Positions 28,081 through 40,660 are shown, counted from the first letter of the stretch. The stretch: DNA of 64,000 bases from Symbiodinium natans (GCA_905221605.1 CAJNDS010002819.1:205228-269227), one strand, 5' to 3'. Notes: generated by a model from the letters alone, not told the origin. A program made the numbers and translations.

Positions 28081-30440
28081 ATTCATTAAAATTCATTAAA
28101 ATTTATTTAAATTTTTTTTAAATTAATTAAAATTTTTTAAAATAAATCAAATTAATTAGCATTAATTTTATTAATTTAAATTAATGAAAATTTATTAAAA
28201 TTAATTGAAATTATTTCAAATTGATTGAAATTGATTAAAATTTATAAAAATTTATTAAAATTTATTTTTATTCATTAAAATTCATTAAAATTCATTAAAA
28301 TTATTTAAAATTAATTAAAATTAAAATTAATTAAATAATTAAATTAATTAAATTAATAAAATTAATTAATATTGATTAAAATTAATTGAAATTTATTGAA
28401 ATTTATCAAAATTGATTCAAATTAATTAAAATAATTAAAATTAAATTAAAATTGATTAAAATTAATAAAAATTAATTAAATTAATTAAAATTCAGTAAAA
28501 AAACAATTAAAATTAATTAAAATTCGTTAAAATTAAATAAAAGTAAAAATTCATCAGAAAATTAAAATTGCTTGAAATTAAGCAAATTTTCAATTAAATT
28601 AATTAGAATTAGTTAATATTGATTAAAATTAATTAAAATTAATGAAAGAAATAAAAAAAAATTAAAACTAAATAAATAAGCAAAATGAATACAAATTCAT
28701 TAAAATAATGAAATTAAATTGAAATTAATGAAAATTTCTTGAAAACTAATTAAAATTAATGCAAGTTAATCATTTTTTCAATTAATTATATTTTTTTTGC
28801 AATTAATTAAAATTAATTAAAATTGATTAGAATTGATTAAATTAATTCAAATTAATTGAAATTATTAAAATTAATCAAAACTAATTAAAAATCAATCAAA
28901 ATTCATCAAATTGAATAATTTAAAAACATTAATTAAATTAATTTAAAATCAATTAAATTTAACTCAAAACTCATTCAAAGTCATAAAATTAATTCAAACT
29001 AAAAATGTATTTAAATCATCAAATTAATTAAAATAAATTAAAATAAAGTAATCAATTTTAGACATTGACAAGTAGTTTTAGCTAATTTAATTTGTTTTTT
29101 TTTTTTTTTTTTTTAAGTAAACACTAATTAATAAGTTTACTTAATTTTGATTAATTTTAATATTAAGTTTAACGAATTTTATTGAATTTGCTCAGTTTTT
29201 TGAATTTTAATTTATAAATTTTAATATTAAAATTAAATTAATTCTAATTAGTTTTCATTAATTTCAATTAGTTTAGTTAATTTTAAATGCTTTGAGTAAT
29301 TTTGACTTTTTCCAGAAACAATTTTGAGTTTTTTTTATTTATTTTTTTTTTACATGATTTTTTAATCGATTTTAAGCAACTTTTAATTCATTTTAACTAA
29401 TTTTTAACTAAAAATTTTGTTTGCGTTGATTAATTAAAAAAATTAGTTTTTTACATCTTAATTTTACCTATTTAGTTAAGTTTGATTAGTTTTATCTAGT
29501 TTTAATTAATTTAGATTAATTTTAATTATTATTCGTTAATCTCGATTAATTTTGAGTATTTTAAGTTTTTTTTCAATTAAGTTGATTTTTTTTTAAATTT
29601 CAATTAATTTTAAATGGTCTCATCAGTTTTTTTTAAAACAGTATTGAATTTTAAATTCAATTTTCTTTGTTTTAAATTAATTTATCAATTTTTTTGATTA
29701 GTTCTAATTCATTTTAATTAATTACAATTAGTTGAATTAACGCAAATTAATGTGAATTAATATTAATTTACTTCAATTTTTATTTTAAATTAATTTCAAT
29801 TTATTTGAGTGTTTTTTACGTAATTTTAAAGATACTAATAAATTATTTTTGATTTTGATTATTAATTACTTTTCATTAATTTTTATTAATTAATTTTAAT
29901 TTTTTAATTGATTTTTCTTAATTTAAATAGTTTTTACATAATTTAATGACTTTTCATTAATTTTAATTCATTGATTTAATTTTTAAAAAATTTTAAACTT
30001 TTGCAAGGTTGTTGATCTGAATGTAGTTTGAATCTAACTTAAATTACTTTTTGAATTAATTGTATGTTTTTGAAATGATTTTAATTCATAATTTGAAATC
30101 AAATTTGATTAATTTTAATTAGTTTGAATTAAGTTTTTTCGTTTTTTCAGTATATTTTAATGAATTTTTTTATTACTTTCAAATCAAATTGTTTTGATTT
30201 TAACAGTTCTTTGATGAATTTTCATTTGTTTTCATGTTTTTGAATCATTTTAAATAGATACGTTTCACAAACATTTACATAAACTAATTAATCTTAATTA
30301 TTCTTGATCAGTTTTAATCAATTCTTCTTAATAAAAATAATACTCATTTTAATTTGTTTTCAGTCGTTTTGCATTTTTCATCAGTTTTTGTGCTTACTTG
30401 TAATTTGTTTAATGCATTTTATTTAGTTTTATTTAAGTGA
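28081..30440. repeat. AT island 2 (degenerate AATTAAAATT satellite)
   Basis: About 2.36 kb nearly free of G and C, made of the same words as island 1. The + strand is A-rich from 28081 to about 29060 and T-rich from about 29080 to 30440, the reverse order of island 1, with an uninterrupted T run at about 29094-29114 near the switch. The left edge is sharp: CCTACCCTGAATTC, preceded by ATCGAT-rich sequence. Confidence 0.9.
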
Positions 30441-31090
30441 AACCTCATTTCCAGGTTAGGGGTTTGGGTAGGGCTTGAGGTTTGGGCATTAATTACACTG
30501 GAGCTAAGGGGTCGGGGGTAGCTTAAGGGTGAGGAGGCAGGAGCGAAGGGGGGGGCCTGGGTCGGGCCTGAGGGCGGCGGGGGTTTGGGCAGACGGGGTC
30601 GCGAGCCAACATCCCCAACCCCTCACCGCTACCCTTGCTTCCCCCGCCCTCCCCGCCCCTCCACCCCTGATGGGGCTCCAGTGCATGATTTAGGGGCTCC
30701 AACGCATGCCCAAACCCCGCCGCCCACCGCTGCCCTTGCTCCACGATCCCGCCCCTCCACCGCTGCACTGGAGCCCCTAAAACACTTCATTTTCAGGTAA
30801 AGGGTTGGGGTAGGGCTTGAGGTTCGTGCATGCGCTGGAGCCCTGAAACACCTCATTGCCGGGTAAGGGGTTGGGGGTAGGGCAGGAGGAAGGGGGGGGG
30901 GGGGCGCTGGATTGGGCTTGAGAGGGGTTGGGGGGTAGGGCTTGCGGTTTGGACATTCCCGAGAAAGGGGTTGGGGGTAGGGCTTGAGGAAGGGGGGGGG
31001 GGGGGGGGCGGCAGGGCGCTGGGCTTGAGGGTGAGGGGAGACGCTAAGGGGTGAGAGGGGACACGGTAAGGGGTCAAGAGGACACTATGG
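30437..31090. repeat. G-rich degenerate repeat block (GGGTTGGGGGTAGGGCTTGAGG family)
   Basis: A ~55-bp motif, with AAC(A)CCTCATT...GGTTAGGGG/GGTAAGGGG and GTAGGGCTTGAGG, recurs near 30441, 30780, 30845 and (right half) 30965. It is interspersed with G runs of 8-13 bases. Strong G/C strand asymmetry; G-quadruplex potential. Confidence 0.75.
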
Positions 31091-34000
31091 GTCTTCAATG
31101 ACGCCGAGCCGGTGCCGCTGGGGTCGGCGGATATATTTATTTCTATATATGGAAAGACACGGGTCACCTTGTCCAGCGACACCTTTGCCACCAACCGATC
31201 ATTGTTCAGCTCACCGGCCTCCATTGGGCACCAAAATGCGTCTACGTCGAGTCCAGGTTTTCAGAGTCCTCTATGCCTCGATGCTGTCCTGTTGCCCTCG
31301 CTGAGGTGGCGCAAGTCCTCCAGCGCTTCCGCGCGCCATCTTCGGAGCGCGAGGTGCGTGGCACACATTTTTTGCACACGCTGCACACTTGGTAATCTTT
31401 ACATCTTCGCTGGTGCCTCTTGTCAGCTCTCTGTAGCTCCTTGAACTTTAGGGCAAGGGCCTTCCTGCACGTGGAGTTGGGTGGGGTGCGTTTTCATTGA
31501 AAATCTGTGCTGCAATTCACGTTCCCGCACAGAGAAGTCCAAACTTGAAGACATCGCAAAAAAAAGCACTTGGAAGCACTTGGAAGCACTTGGTAGAATC
31601 AGGAGACACAGGGCTCAGCTCGAAGAGCAACTGCGAGAACTGCTCCAGGCATGGGCACTGGAGGTGTCCTGGTACGACTATCGCGCCGCTCGGCTTAGGA
31701 GCCGAAGGACTTTCGGGGGCTGTGGGGCCAAGACTCCCCGTATCTTGTTGCACTAAGGCATTGTTATGTTTCAGTGTCATGACTAGTGCTGCTGAGTTGT
31801 TATGGAGGCGTTATTGCTCGTCTTGTTACAGCTATGACCCACTTGGAGCTTGAGCCGGAGAAAGCTGTTGGGGCCGCACGGCCGCATGCGGGGATCTCCA
31901 TTTGAGGTACGCAAAGTCGAGGAATCCGAGAGACTCATCGAGATGCCCCGAGCTCAAACGGGGAGCACGAGCCCTTATGAAGGGAATAATGTTTTGGTGC
32001 AACTTTGAGAAAGTGCTGGCTCTTCGTTTGTCCGTTTTCTGCTTGCGCAGCTCTCAAGTGGGAGCGGCGCCTCAAACCCCCGAACCCAGACTTCTCAGAA
32101 GTCTTTGAAACTTTGGGTCTCAGCGTTCCATCGGTGTAGAAGAGAGGGCGGAAGAGCTGGCTCTCGGTTTTCTAACTCTGCCCAAATTGCCAAAGGCTGG
32201 ATGATGTGCGAACCACGCCGTCAGACACACCTCGCCAGCAAGGTGCACTTTGCCATGCAATGCACGAGTGGCACGTTTCATGTATCCGCATCCCTGCCGG
32301 GCTTGACGTGCAGTGCACAACTTGCCCAGAGGCCAGGCAGGTTCGTAAGGTTTGTGAGCGAGAACACCGGGAGCACCTGGTAAGCCACCATAGGTGAAGG
32401 CGAAACGAAATATTTGTAGTATGACAGGGTGCCTCAAGCTATTGAGGCTACGTAGTCGGGGCACCTGACTCAGCACCCGGCCCTTGCAGTCGATACGATG
32501 CCTGCACTGCTCGGGCACGAAGACGCCGCTTGCCTGCATGCCGGTTGCAGGAGCCGTAGGTTCAGTGGCTGGTCATTGATGGGAGCTGTGTTCTTGGTCC
32601 GTCGCTCTTGCAGCATTTGTGCCGCTGCACCGCTAATCCCATCGATTTTGCTGCCTCGAGGCCGTGTCGGCAGATCCGGACGATGCGGTCTCAACAGGCT
32701 AAGCCCACAGGATGTGCTCAAAGAGGATGTGTTTAACGAGGTTCCGTTCTGGGCCCCGAATCCATTCGACGGTTCCCAAATAATGATGCCTCGGAGCCAT
32801 CCTCAAGGAGACAACAACGGGGTTTTCTGGAAGAGTCAAACTGTAGATTTTGAGCCGGAGCAATCATCAACCCGTGAAAGCTTGTCTGACCTGTCTCAGA
32901 TGCCAGCACATCCAACACAGTATCAGCATCCTGTCCGAATCCCTCCACAGCCAGAGTCAGAATCCTTCTTCTGTAAAAAAGCAGAGGTGGCCAGAGCACC
33001 TGGTCCTCAGGGAGACCTGAGAAGCCACGCCCGGAAGCCGCTTGGCCTGAAGAAGTCTGGCTGGTGGTTTCTGACCCCAGTTGTTTCAAAATGCGTTTGA
33101 AGTGCTCTTGCTGTGCTATGTGCTCTTCATCCCCCTCTCGCACATTCTCGCCAGGAGCCCGTAAATGCCCCCGAGCCGCCAACGAGCGACCACATCTCGG
33201 TGAGGCCGGGGCTGTACAAGAAAGGCTCGGGGGGATCGATTTTTTTTCATGTGAAAGCTGTGAGCAAGCTATTAGCGATCAGCCATCTCGTGAGCCCAGG
33301 AGCCCAGGGCAGGTTTTGACGTCACCACTTTCGACCCCCAGTTTCGCTCTCACACTCAGGCAGCTTATGGCCTACTTCTGCCAGGGCCCGACCACGGAAG
33401 AGGGAGTCGCACGGAGCTGAGCGGCAAGTTCTTTGCTGCCCAGAAGAAGGAACAGAAACATGCTGTGGCCATGCGCTGCAGCCGGTTAAGCCGGTTGAGC
33501 TGCAGGCCCGGGCGTTCGCGGTGCTGGCACCAAGCAGTGCAGGCCACGATTAAAGATGAAGCATGGCATGTTCAAGACCAGAGTAGCACATGGAATTTGC
33601 AGCACCTGCCTTCAAGAACGACACTCGGCTTCCCTCGCTGCGGAGGCTCGAGCGGCCTCCCGATAGAAGCGGCCCACGCGGCGCTTCTGTCGTGCAGAGC
33701 TCGGCTTCGAGTTTGTGCGAGCTTCGCGTTTTAATTATGAGCCTCGCGTTGGGTCGTTGAGCTTCGCCCTTTGAGCAAGTGTTGTTCGGGTCTCCAAGTG
33801 ACTGCAGCAGAGGGAAGGAAACATGAGGGAACGCTTGTCCGCACATGCTTCACGCATGCATTGCAGATCGCTCTTTCGTGTCTCCCTGCACACGGCCCAC
33901 TTCCGTCACAAACTCTCCGACAGCAGCTCTCCCCTTTCATAAGGATCGGAGCACGGCAATTGCCCACAGTTTGCCCGGGCGACTCGCGCCCCTCGGAGTG

Positions 34001-34680
34001 CTCTCAGAGGTTTCTGCTTGTGGGATTCTAATATGCTAAAAGTTCTCTACCCAGCAGCTTCAGCTCAGCTTGAGCTCAGCTTGAGCTAAGCTGCGGCATA
34101 ACCCAAAGGGGCATTGGATTGAGATCGCAGCGTCCCGCTTTCTGAGGACCTGCGTTCCCGGCGCTGCAAAAGATGTGCGAGGAAGTCCAGAAAGGGAAAC
34201 ATTAGCCGATCTTGGATCGCTTGGCACACGGAAGTGTGGAAGGTGTTTCAGGTTTCGCGGAGGTTGCAGGTCAAGCGGGAAGGAAGCGCAGCCAGTTCAA
34301 CAGTCGGATTCGATCCAACGCTAGCACAAGCCCATGACACGGCGAGCCCAATTCAAAGCAGCTCAGTGCCTCTTCTGGCTGTTGCGCTTTGAAGGTACTC
34401 TAGAGTCTCTAGAGTCTAGAGCATAATTAATTCCGCCAGAGCATTCTGCGGCGAAGCCGGGTAACAGTCAGGTGACTCAAGGGTGTCATGGACCCAGCAT
34501 TTCTTTTGCAAGGAGTCGTACTGCTACTGTTAGCATGACTCTTCTCTTGGCGTCAGCCTCAGATCTAGTCGACGTGCGCTCGCACTACGTACTCCAGATT
34601 TCTCTTCTCAGCATTCGAGATGGCTGCAGATAGAGCCCGGGGGCGAAGCCCCCCCCAGCTGCACGAAACGAGGGAGGGGC
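31091..34680. other. Gene-poor region with a few open frames, no recognised product
   Basis: The open frame at 31481-31756 contains a helical charged stretch (EKSKLEDIAKKSTWKHLEAL, HRAQLEEQLRELLQAW) partly created by three CACTTGGAAG units. Frames at 32498-33100 (+) and 32733-33182 (-) overlap each other and neither has a known domain. Exons of an unknown gene cannot be excluded. Confidence 0.35.
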
Positions 34681-34686
34681 TATGCG

Positions 34687-34689
<3 letters not shown>

Positions 34690-34722
<33 letters not shown>

Positions 34723-34898
34723 CCAACTAACTCGGTACGGCACGCCGCCCCTCCTCCCGATTGGGAGGGCTAAGTGCGCAAACAGAAATAAAGAGAGAGA
34801 GAGAGAGAGAGAGGGGCCTCTTCGCCGAGAGGAAGAAGAAGAAGAAGAAGAAGAAGAAGAAGAAAAAGAAGAAAAAGGAGAGAGAGAGAGAGAGAGAG
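34690..34898. repeat. (GA)n / (GAA)n compound microsatellite
   Basis: GA runs at 34690-34719, 34791-34813 and about 34878-34898; GAA run at about 34831-34876. All purines are on the + strand. Open frames of Arg-Glu and Lys/Glu here are repeat artefacts. Confidence 0.95.
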
Positions 34899-35299
34899 CC
34901 GATGCTGAAATTGCATCCAGGAGCTGGACAATAAGTGCGGCGGCTCGGCTCGGTCGACGGGCTTGGCCAGGACCCCAGTTGGGCACCCCATGGCGGGCCA
35001 AAGGAAGTCGGAAGCATCGCCGGAACTCTCGACTTTCCCGGGGGGGCGGGTGGGGGGGCGGGGGGATGAGTGTTGGAATGGGTAACTGTGGAGAGGGTTC
35101 TCAAGAAACGTGGGAGGAGGCGGCCACATCGAAAAAGAGACGTGCGCTCATTTGTTGTGTTAGTTTCTGAATTCGTAGAGCACTTGTCATACAGCTCTCC
35201 TTGCCCTTCCCAAGGTGGGAAAGCCCGAAGCGCTGGAGCTGGTGCCGCTAGCCTAAATCTGGGCTTCCGCGCACGTCGCGAAAGCAATGGATCCTTTAA

Positions 35300-36190
35300 G
35301 TTTGTTTACTTGCTATTAGTTTAATGGTGCTTAGCTGTTTTCATGTTATTGAGATTTTTCTTCGTACTTCTTTCGAATAGTTTTCTCTACTTAATTTTCA
35401 TTAGCTTTTTATGACTCAAAATTGGCTTATTTATGTTTGTTGGTATGTGTTCGTTTAATTTAATTGCTGAATATGATTTTCTGTTTAGCACCTTCCAAAT
35501 TGTTTCAAAGCACTTTCATGATTTGGCTCATTTGTTTTGATTTGTTGACTGTGTTTATTTATTTATCTATCTTGAAGTATTTGTAAGTAAGTCATTCTAC
35601 AACTTGTAAGTAAGTCATTCTACATGATTCATTAATTTTTAAATGCGAGTCGATGATCGGAAATAGCATACGAAAACCAAAAACAGTTGAAGCTTGGCTG
35701 AGCTCTCAGATCCAACTTTAAGGTTCGCCTGTACTTCAATGAAAATAACTAAAATAATCCAAGCAACTCTGTTTCAGCAAGCAAAACGCTTAAGGATAAT
35801 GTTAAAAACACGCTTCAACAAGTTGAAAGGAACTGACATACCTAGGAATACTTCAAACAGTAACAAGTACGGAAAGCTAAAAGAGTCATAGTCTATTCAA
35901 GTGTTTTGTAGTTCAGAATGAATAAATAAAGTTAAACTACGAACATGAAAGCATCAAGAAGAGTAGTTGAACATATCAAAATAGTTCAATACTGTTTAAA
36001 TAAATTATCATAATCAAGTAGGAATATGTACATATAAGAACGATTACAAGCAACTAACAGCAATCTAAATATGATTAAACGTAGTTGAAAATAGTCCAGA
36101 TCAGTGAAACGCACGAAGATTAGTAATCACGTTGAGTGCTCTTGGAAATCGAGCTAGAATACGCAAGTGGAAATTACGTGACAAGTGTAG
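35300..36190. other. AT-rich unique region with A/T skew switch
   Basis: About 65-70% AT, T-rich before about 35640 and A-rich after, with no gene. A 21-bp direct repeat (TTGTAAGTAAGTCATTCTAC) occurs twice at about 35580-35625. Unlike the AT islands it is not built of AATTAAAATT words. Confidence 0.6.
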
Positions 36191-36199
36191 GGAATCTAT

Positions 36200-37400
36200 T
36201 CTGATTACGAGGACGATTGCTTTTGCTAGTTCCTCCTACTACAACAACAACTACTACTATCCATCACTTTTACTCTTGCTATTGTCGCCGAGCCAAGGAA
36301 GATCCTGAGCCTTGGCCGGAGACATCGGCGCGCGGAGGCCGCGATGGTTTTGCGACAGGGTTGTTTCGTTGTCTTCATTCCAGCGCATGCAGCAATCTGT
36401 TGGGCGGCATGAAGCTTGACCCTGGCCGAGATCTTGCTCAGCGCAGAAAGAACATGGGTGCCAACACGCTCAGCAGCAGCTGAGACTATGGACAAAGCAA
36501 CAGGCTTTGCTTAGATGACGAACCCACTGCCAGCTGACAACCTTATCTTGTACTTTCCATCGAACACGAATCACCAGCTGCATACCGAAGGACCAAGGTG
36601 TGCAACTTAATCTGCCCGACTCGGTTGAGTCAGCTGCGCGCGTCTCTCACGCAATCGGGCACTGTGTGGTATTTGCGGTATTCTGCTACAGCAGCCATGT
36701 GGACTTCCCGCTTGCCGAATCGCCAGCTGCTCAGCAACGGAGTCAGGCATGCATGGTTTAGCTGGTGCGCCGGGTGCAGCTACGCTCTCATCCTTCTGTG
36801 CAGAACAGCACCAGACCAGGGACTCTGTGCTTGCCACCATAAGTACTCGCCTAGGCAATGAGGCTTCCAGGACGGCGTCTGAGACTAAGCTACCAACCCA
36901 GCCCGCACGGACGACCTTGGGCACCCATGTTCTGGTCTGGCTTGGGCGGTTGTTGTTGTCGGCAGCAGCCGAAGCCTTGAGTTCCAAGCCTCCGTCCTTG
37001 TCTTGTAGCTCGAGAGCACTCGAGAGCACTTGAATATACTTTCAGGGCTCACGCTGTCAGTGATGTGTCGACGTGTCGATTTTCAAGCAGCGGCTTCAGT
37101 GATGTCAATGCTCGGAGTCCAAAGTCAAGGCGGCCGAAAGAGCCTGCAACAGTTCATTGCAACGTCGTCTTCGACTTTACACTGTGCCACAAAGCAAACG
37201 AACATGAGCTCCTGAGCGCCTCACAGAAGCAAACGCCTTCAGCGATCTGCGTGAGCGTGGTGCCCTGAGTCTGAGGCGGGGCCGTCGAGAAGACAGCCGC
37301 GGCCTTCGGACGTCGCATATTTCTGCAGGTCTCAAGTTGGTAGTTCTTCATCTGTATGATGCAGAAGGCTTTCGAGATGCGGTGCCTTTTTTTTGGGGTC
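36200..37400. other. No recognised gene
   Basis: Short open frames on both strands (for example 36607-37029 minus) without domain signal. A CTACTACAACAACAACTAC-type triplet repeat lies at 36233-36262. Confidence 0.4.
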
Positions 37401-37417
37401 AGGATGGAGGTGCGACT

Positions 37418-37487
37418 GTGCGTGTGTGCGTGTGTGCGTGTGTGCGTGTGTGCGTGTGTGCGTGTGTGCGTGTGTGCGTGTGCGTGT

Positions 37488-37583
<96 letters not shown>
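37418..37583. repeat. (GTGTGC)n / (GT)n microsatellite
   Basis: GTGTGC hexamers (37418 to ~37490) pass into pure GT dinucleotides up to 37583. Long Cys-Val and Thr-His ORFs over it are artefacts. Confidence 0.97.
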
Positions 37584-37586
<3 letters not shown>

Positions 37587-37833
37587 ATCCAAGGCCCATC
37601 GGCAGCACCGCCCACGCAAGCACCGAAGCGCAAGAAGAAGGCGACACTCGGACACAGGGGGACCCATTTCCACACGGTACACCGTCTCAAGAAAGAAGGG
37701 CCTTAGATTCCCGATGCTGTTGGAAGCTGCCTTGACGATGGCCTGAAGATCCTTTTCTTCAGTTCTCGCAAGTCTGCGCTGCCTTCTGAGAGCGCAGCCG
37801 CAGCCAAAAGAGAGACACCTGTGAAGCGCGAAG

Positions 37834-38319
37834 ATGTTTTCTCAGGAGGCCCTTCCGGAGCGCAAGCGGACCCGAGGCCAAACCTGTATAAACCTGTGCT
37901 ACTTTTTGCTCTGCGTTGCTCTGAGTGCAATTTTGGTGCTGTCCCTTGTCCTATCTTTTCCAGCATTTTCTGTGCTGGATCCCTTAGCCCGAAGATTCTC
38001 AAAGTTCCCGCGTCCACAGCGTCGGGGCACAGGAGAAGCTCCGGACACTCTTCGGCAGCTTCTTCGGGCAGCTCTGGATGAGGCTGGCCGGGGGCACCTC
38101 TGCACAATGACAATCAAACGCCTTCACTTTTGTGCGCACTTGGAGGGAGGTTCCGGGAGGCGCCGCATGCCCGAGCGTAAGCTGTCACATTCAGCATCAC
38201 CACCACACGAAGAGCGCCAGCATGCGAAAGTGCCCGCCACCCGCTCGCTCGCGCACGCGCGCGCGCGCGCGCGCCCGTACATCGTTCTTGTTTCCGTTGT
38301 TGTTCTTCTCGCTTCTTGA
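37834..38319 (+). CDS. Candidate single-pass membrane protein ORF (unrecognised)
   Basis: ATG 37834 opens MFSQEALPERKRTRGQTC, a basic N-terminus, followed by a strongly hydrophobic segment (INLCYFLLCVALSAILVLSL, about residues 19-44) and a charged region. The last part crosses a CG microsatellite and reads Ala-Arg repeats, so the true coding end may be earlier (an intron is possible). The opposite strand is also partly open. Weak call. Confidence 0.25.
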   Translation: MFSQEALPERKRTRGQTCINLCYFLLCVALSAILVLSLVLSFPAFSVLDPLARRFSKFPRPQRRGTGEAPDTLRQLLRAALDEAGRGHLCTMTIKRLHFCAHLEGGSGRRRMPERKLSHSASPPHEERQHAKVPATRSLAHARARARPYIVLVSVVVLLAS

Positions 38320-38375
38320 TGCCATTATTGTTGTTGTCGTCGTCGTAGTGGTCGTGGTCGTCGCGGTCGTCGTTT
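38250..38375. repeat. (CG)n run and (GTC)n-type triplet repeat
   Basis: An alternating CG/GC run at 38250-38275, a sequence able to form left-handed DNA, and a TTG/GTC/GTG triplet repeat at 38329-38375. Confidence 0.9.
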
Positions 38376-38399
38376 GCATGCGCCAGTAAGAGTCTCATG

Positions 38400-40035
38400 T
38401 ACACATGCACATATACTTTTCTACATACAATTACATACATGGTCATTTTACATATGTACTTACATGTATACACGGGAAAGAGCATTCGAACATCGGCTTT
38501 CGGATTTCACGCCCTGGTGAGGAGCTGGATGCCTTTGTCAGCCCATCTCTGGACAAGGCGCCAAGACACCGGCGCAGCCGAGACTGTTTTGGGTAGCGGC
38601 TTCGGCTTTCGCTTTTCGGGCAATGTGTGTATACAGGCATCTTCGGCTTTTTCGGTCAGCATCTCTTTTAGTTTCCTCTGCCTCGTCATGGCAGGTGCGG
38701 GCCGAGCACCGCGAGCCAGATCCACGAGGCCTCCACGTTCTCTCCTGCTCTCGAAGCATTTCGCCATCCAGCTTCTGTGAGCGAGGATGCCGGGCGCACT
38801 GGCACTGAGAAGCCGAGTTTCCTGACAGTCGCAGGTGCTTTGAGCGATCTCGTGGCACAAGTGCAGGGCCTTGCGGATGTGAGGCCAGCCAGGGCGGCAG
38901 CCAAGACACCGAATCGCCCCCATGTGTGCACGCATTTTCTTCACTTCTCCGGAAGTGCAGGCGCTTTGTTGATGAGCAGCTGGCATCGGATTTGGGCTCA
39001 CGCCGCGGTCTTGGACAAGACTTGATTGCTGCCGGCTGTGAGACTTAGTGCCAACTTCAGTCCAGGTCGTCACCAACTATTGAGGCTTTAAATCATCGAC
39101 CTAGATCATCTGATCATCTGATTCTCCCTCAGTTTGTATGCAAGAGAAGCTGTTATGTTGTTGCAGGTGTTCGGGCTTGCTGCGCGGCCTCCAGGGGACG
39201 GACGGCTCCAGCAGCTCCGACTCGAGAGGCGCAGAGGAACAGTGGACTGCGTTGCCCAATGTTGCCCCCCGAAAAACTTCCAGAACATGCCCGAAACCCT
39301 TGGCGCACTTGTGCGCAGGCAGGAGAGGCCTCTTGGGCGCACACAAAGCTCAGACTCGGCGCGCGCCAGGCGGCCCTCTCGCAGCGCCGGCCACCGGTGC
39401 CTGCCCTATCGGTGCCCCTCCCAGTGCCCGCGACTTTTTTGCAGATGCATTCGCAGATGTATTTGCAGATGCACCCTCAAGGCCTGGAGGTTTTGCTGTT
39501 TCAGGAGATGCTGAAAGGCTTACTTGTTGTCACTGTGGCTAGAGTGGTTAAAGGCTGCTAAGCTTGGCTTTCTTAACAACCCTTTTGAACGAGGCGCCGC
39601 TGCCCTCACGGCCCATGCCCACCCCAACGATGACGGCAAGCCAGGCCTTTTGGCTCTCGCTTTGGGGGGCTTTCAACTTTCCGGGGGCCTTTAGGGGGAG
39701 GCGTGCTCTTTGGCCCTTTGGTTTGGATGAGTGTCATCCGTGCGTCGCGTGCATCCCTGCTGATGGATGACTTCCTGCTCCCTTGCTGCAGGCATCCGGA
39801 CGTTCGGTCCAAACCTCGGCGATAGGGATGCGAACAAGTCCAGCGCAAATGCATTGGATGAAAAAGTAGACGGATCTTTTGGGCCCATCTGCTTTCGCCA
39901 TGGCCAGAGTCAAATTATTCAAATTCTCAGTTTCAATTGAGGCCCTGCTTCCCTTTCGCAGCGCGGTTCCTGGCTCGGCGGTGCGGACTCGGCGCTAGCC
40001 GCTAGCAGCTGTTCGCAACTCTGCCGCGATTTTGA
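38400..40035. other. No recognised gene
   Basis: Several open frames of 60-190 codons overlap on both strands (for example 38507-39076 minus, 39134-39514 plus) with no family signal. A 12-bp repeat (GCAGATGCATTC type, three units) lies at about 39439-39475. Confidence 0.4.
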
Positions 40036-40040
40036 TGGGG

Positions 40041-40041
<1 letters not shown>

Positions 40042-40073
<32 letters not shown>
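40042..40073. repeat. Poly-G tract, 32 bases
   Basis: Uninterrupted G run, the longest in the window, flanked by GGGGC and CGAGGGC. Its length in the assembly may be unreliable. Confidence 0.9.
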
Positions 40074-40485
40074 CGAGGGCCCCGTCTCGCAGCCTTGTCG
40101 CATGTTGTCGCCAGCGAGCGCACAGCCACGCACAGCCAATCTCGTCAATCGAAGTTGTAGGTGCCGGAAAGCCCAAGCTGCCCCTACGAGACTCAAAGCT
40201 TCAGGTTCTCTTACAAAGGTGATCTTCTGAGGCGAGCCTGGGGAAGGGCTCGCCATTCAGGAAGTTTGTCAATTCGAAGCTGAGAATCCTGAGCCATTGA
40301 AGGACCTGAGCAACCTGAGCAGCTTTAGTAGAGCCGTGCTCGCAGCGTCGGAGCGCACCCTGCCAAATGTTACATAATCCCTTGTCACTTTGTACGCTCT
40401 GCAGGCGTAATCAAAGCTGGAATTTGTCTAGAGGCATACGGGTTTCCAAACTTGGACTCGAAACTCTCCCCGAAGTGCGACTGTC

Positions 40486-40488
<3 letters not shown>

Positions 40489-40540
<52 letters not shown>

Positions 40541-40660
40541 GGCCCGAACTTGTTTCCTCTGGAGTGGCTCCAATACAGGGGCGGGCAATGACGTCCGGGG
40601 CTTCGGCCCCATGCCCAAGAAAGAGAGAGAGGGAGAGAGAGCGAGAGAGAGAGACCCTAC
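40489..40660. repeat. (GA)n microsatellites
   Basis: AG run at 40489-40538 and interrupted GA at about 40619-40654. Confidence 0.95.

Noticed and set aside
34682-35287. Arg-Glu and Ser-Leu-rich ORFs of 119-186 codons
   Set aside because: They cover GA and GAA microsatellites; repeats explain the open frames.
37154-37746. Cys-Val and Thr-His repeat ORFs
   Set aside because: GT microsatellite read in several frames on both strands.
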